Shown here piece by piece: positions 13,945 to 13,970 of a DNA stretch of 13,970 nt. Source of the stretch: an uncultured Bacilli bacterium. GTDB taxonomy: Bacteria; Bacillota_I; Bacilli_A; RF39; UBA660. Below the pieces are notes generated by a model, which was given only the letters and a program-made list of their open reading frames with translations, ran no database searches and was not told the DNA's origin. Location of the stretch: the NCBI GenBank assembly GCA_947630415.1, contig CANRHM010000021.1, positions 1 through 13,970 of the forward strand, read 5' to 3'. How positions within the stretch are numbered: position 1 is the first letter of the stretch; each line of letters starts with the position of its first letter. Made by a program: the position numbers and the translations under genes.

Positions 13945-13970
13945 ATGATTAACATAATCTTAGTGTACTT

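Overview
The window is AT-rich, tightly packed bacterial DNA with every supported gene on the minus strand, so it is read from right to left. Gene content and order (yqfC, yqfD, ybeY, dgkA, cdd, era, yqzL, recO) are those of the Bacillota 'era/recO' cluster. The low-GC coding style, AGGAGG-type ribosome sites and abutting genes suggest an uncultured-type, host-associated Bacilli/Clostridia-like bacterium with few rRNA-distant clues to narrow it further. TGA is used as a stop (cdd, yqzL), so the standard bacterial code applies. The presence of yqfC and yqfD points to a spore-forming ancestry.

Right part (13769 down to 6019): a housekeeping operon, in transcription order yqfC, yqfD, a VanZ-family membrane gene, ybeY, dgkA, cdd, era, a 28-residue yqzL, recO and a large yfhO-type membrane glycosyltransferase. 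Most neighbours overlap or are separated by a few bases, with ribosome sites lying in the preceding gene. The phoH and pgpH genes usual in Bacillus between yqfD and ybeY are absent, and the VanZ-family gene occupies that place. A terminator hairpin at 13812-13846 closes whatever lies to the right. Another at 5982-6009 closes this operon after yfhO.

Left part (5941 down to the window edge): a tandem array of seven paralogous genes of unknown function, each about 286-298 residues, the last one running off the left edge. A near-consensus sigma-A promoter (TTGACT, 17 bases, TATAAT; 5998-5970) drives it, and its -35 box sits in the loop of the yfhO terminator. The first gene is divergent and is followed by a 66-base gap. 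The other six are joined by five almost identical junctions in which the last codons of one gene form the Shine-Dalgarno of the next, with exactly one base between stop and start. The proteins share a conserved scaffold (FWTSS, GI-x-P-x-L, LEYPQ, YPEY-x-Y, VKVEP-x-WW, LLGGI-x-F) with variable segments between. The motifs resemble DUF6273-type, formylglycine-enzyme/C-type-lectin-like proteins. Sequence blocks shared in a patchwork between copies indicate recombination or gene conversion inside the array.

The array is the part of the window most likely to be undescribed: a co-translated battery of diversified, probably cytoplasmic, ligand- or protein-binding paralogs next to a conserved core operon. 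No reverse transcriptase, recombinase, transposase, CRISPR array, tRNA or rRNA gene was seen.
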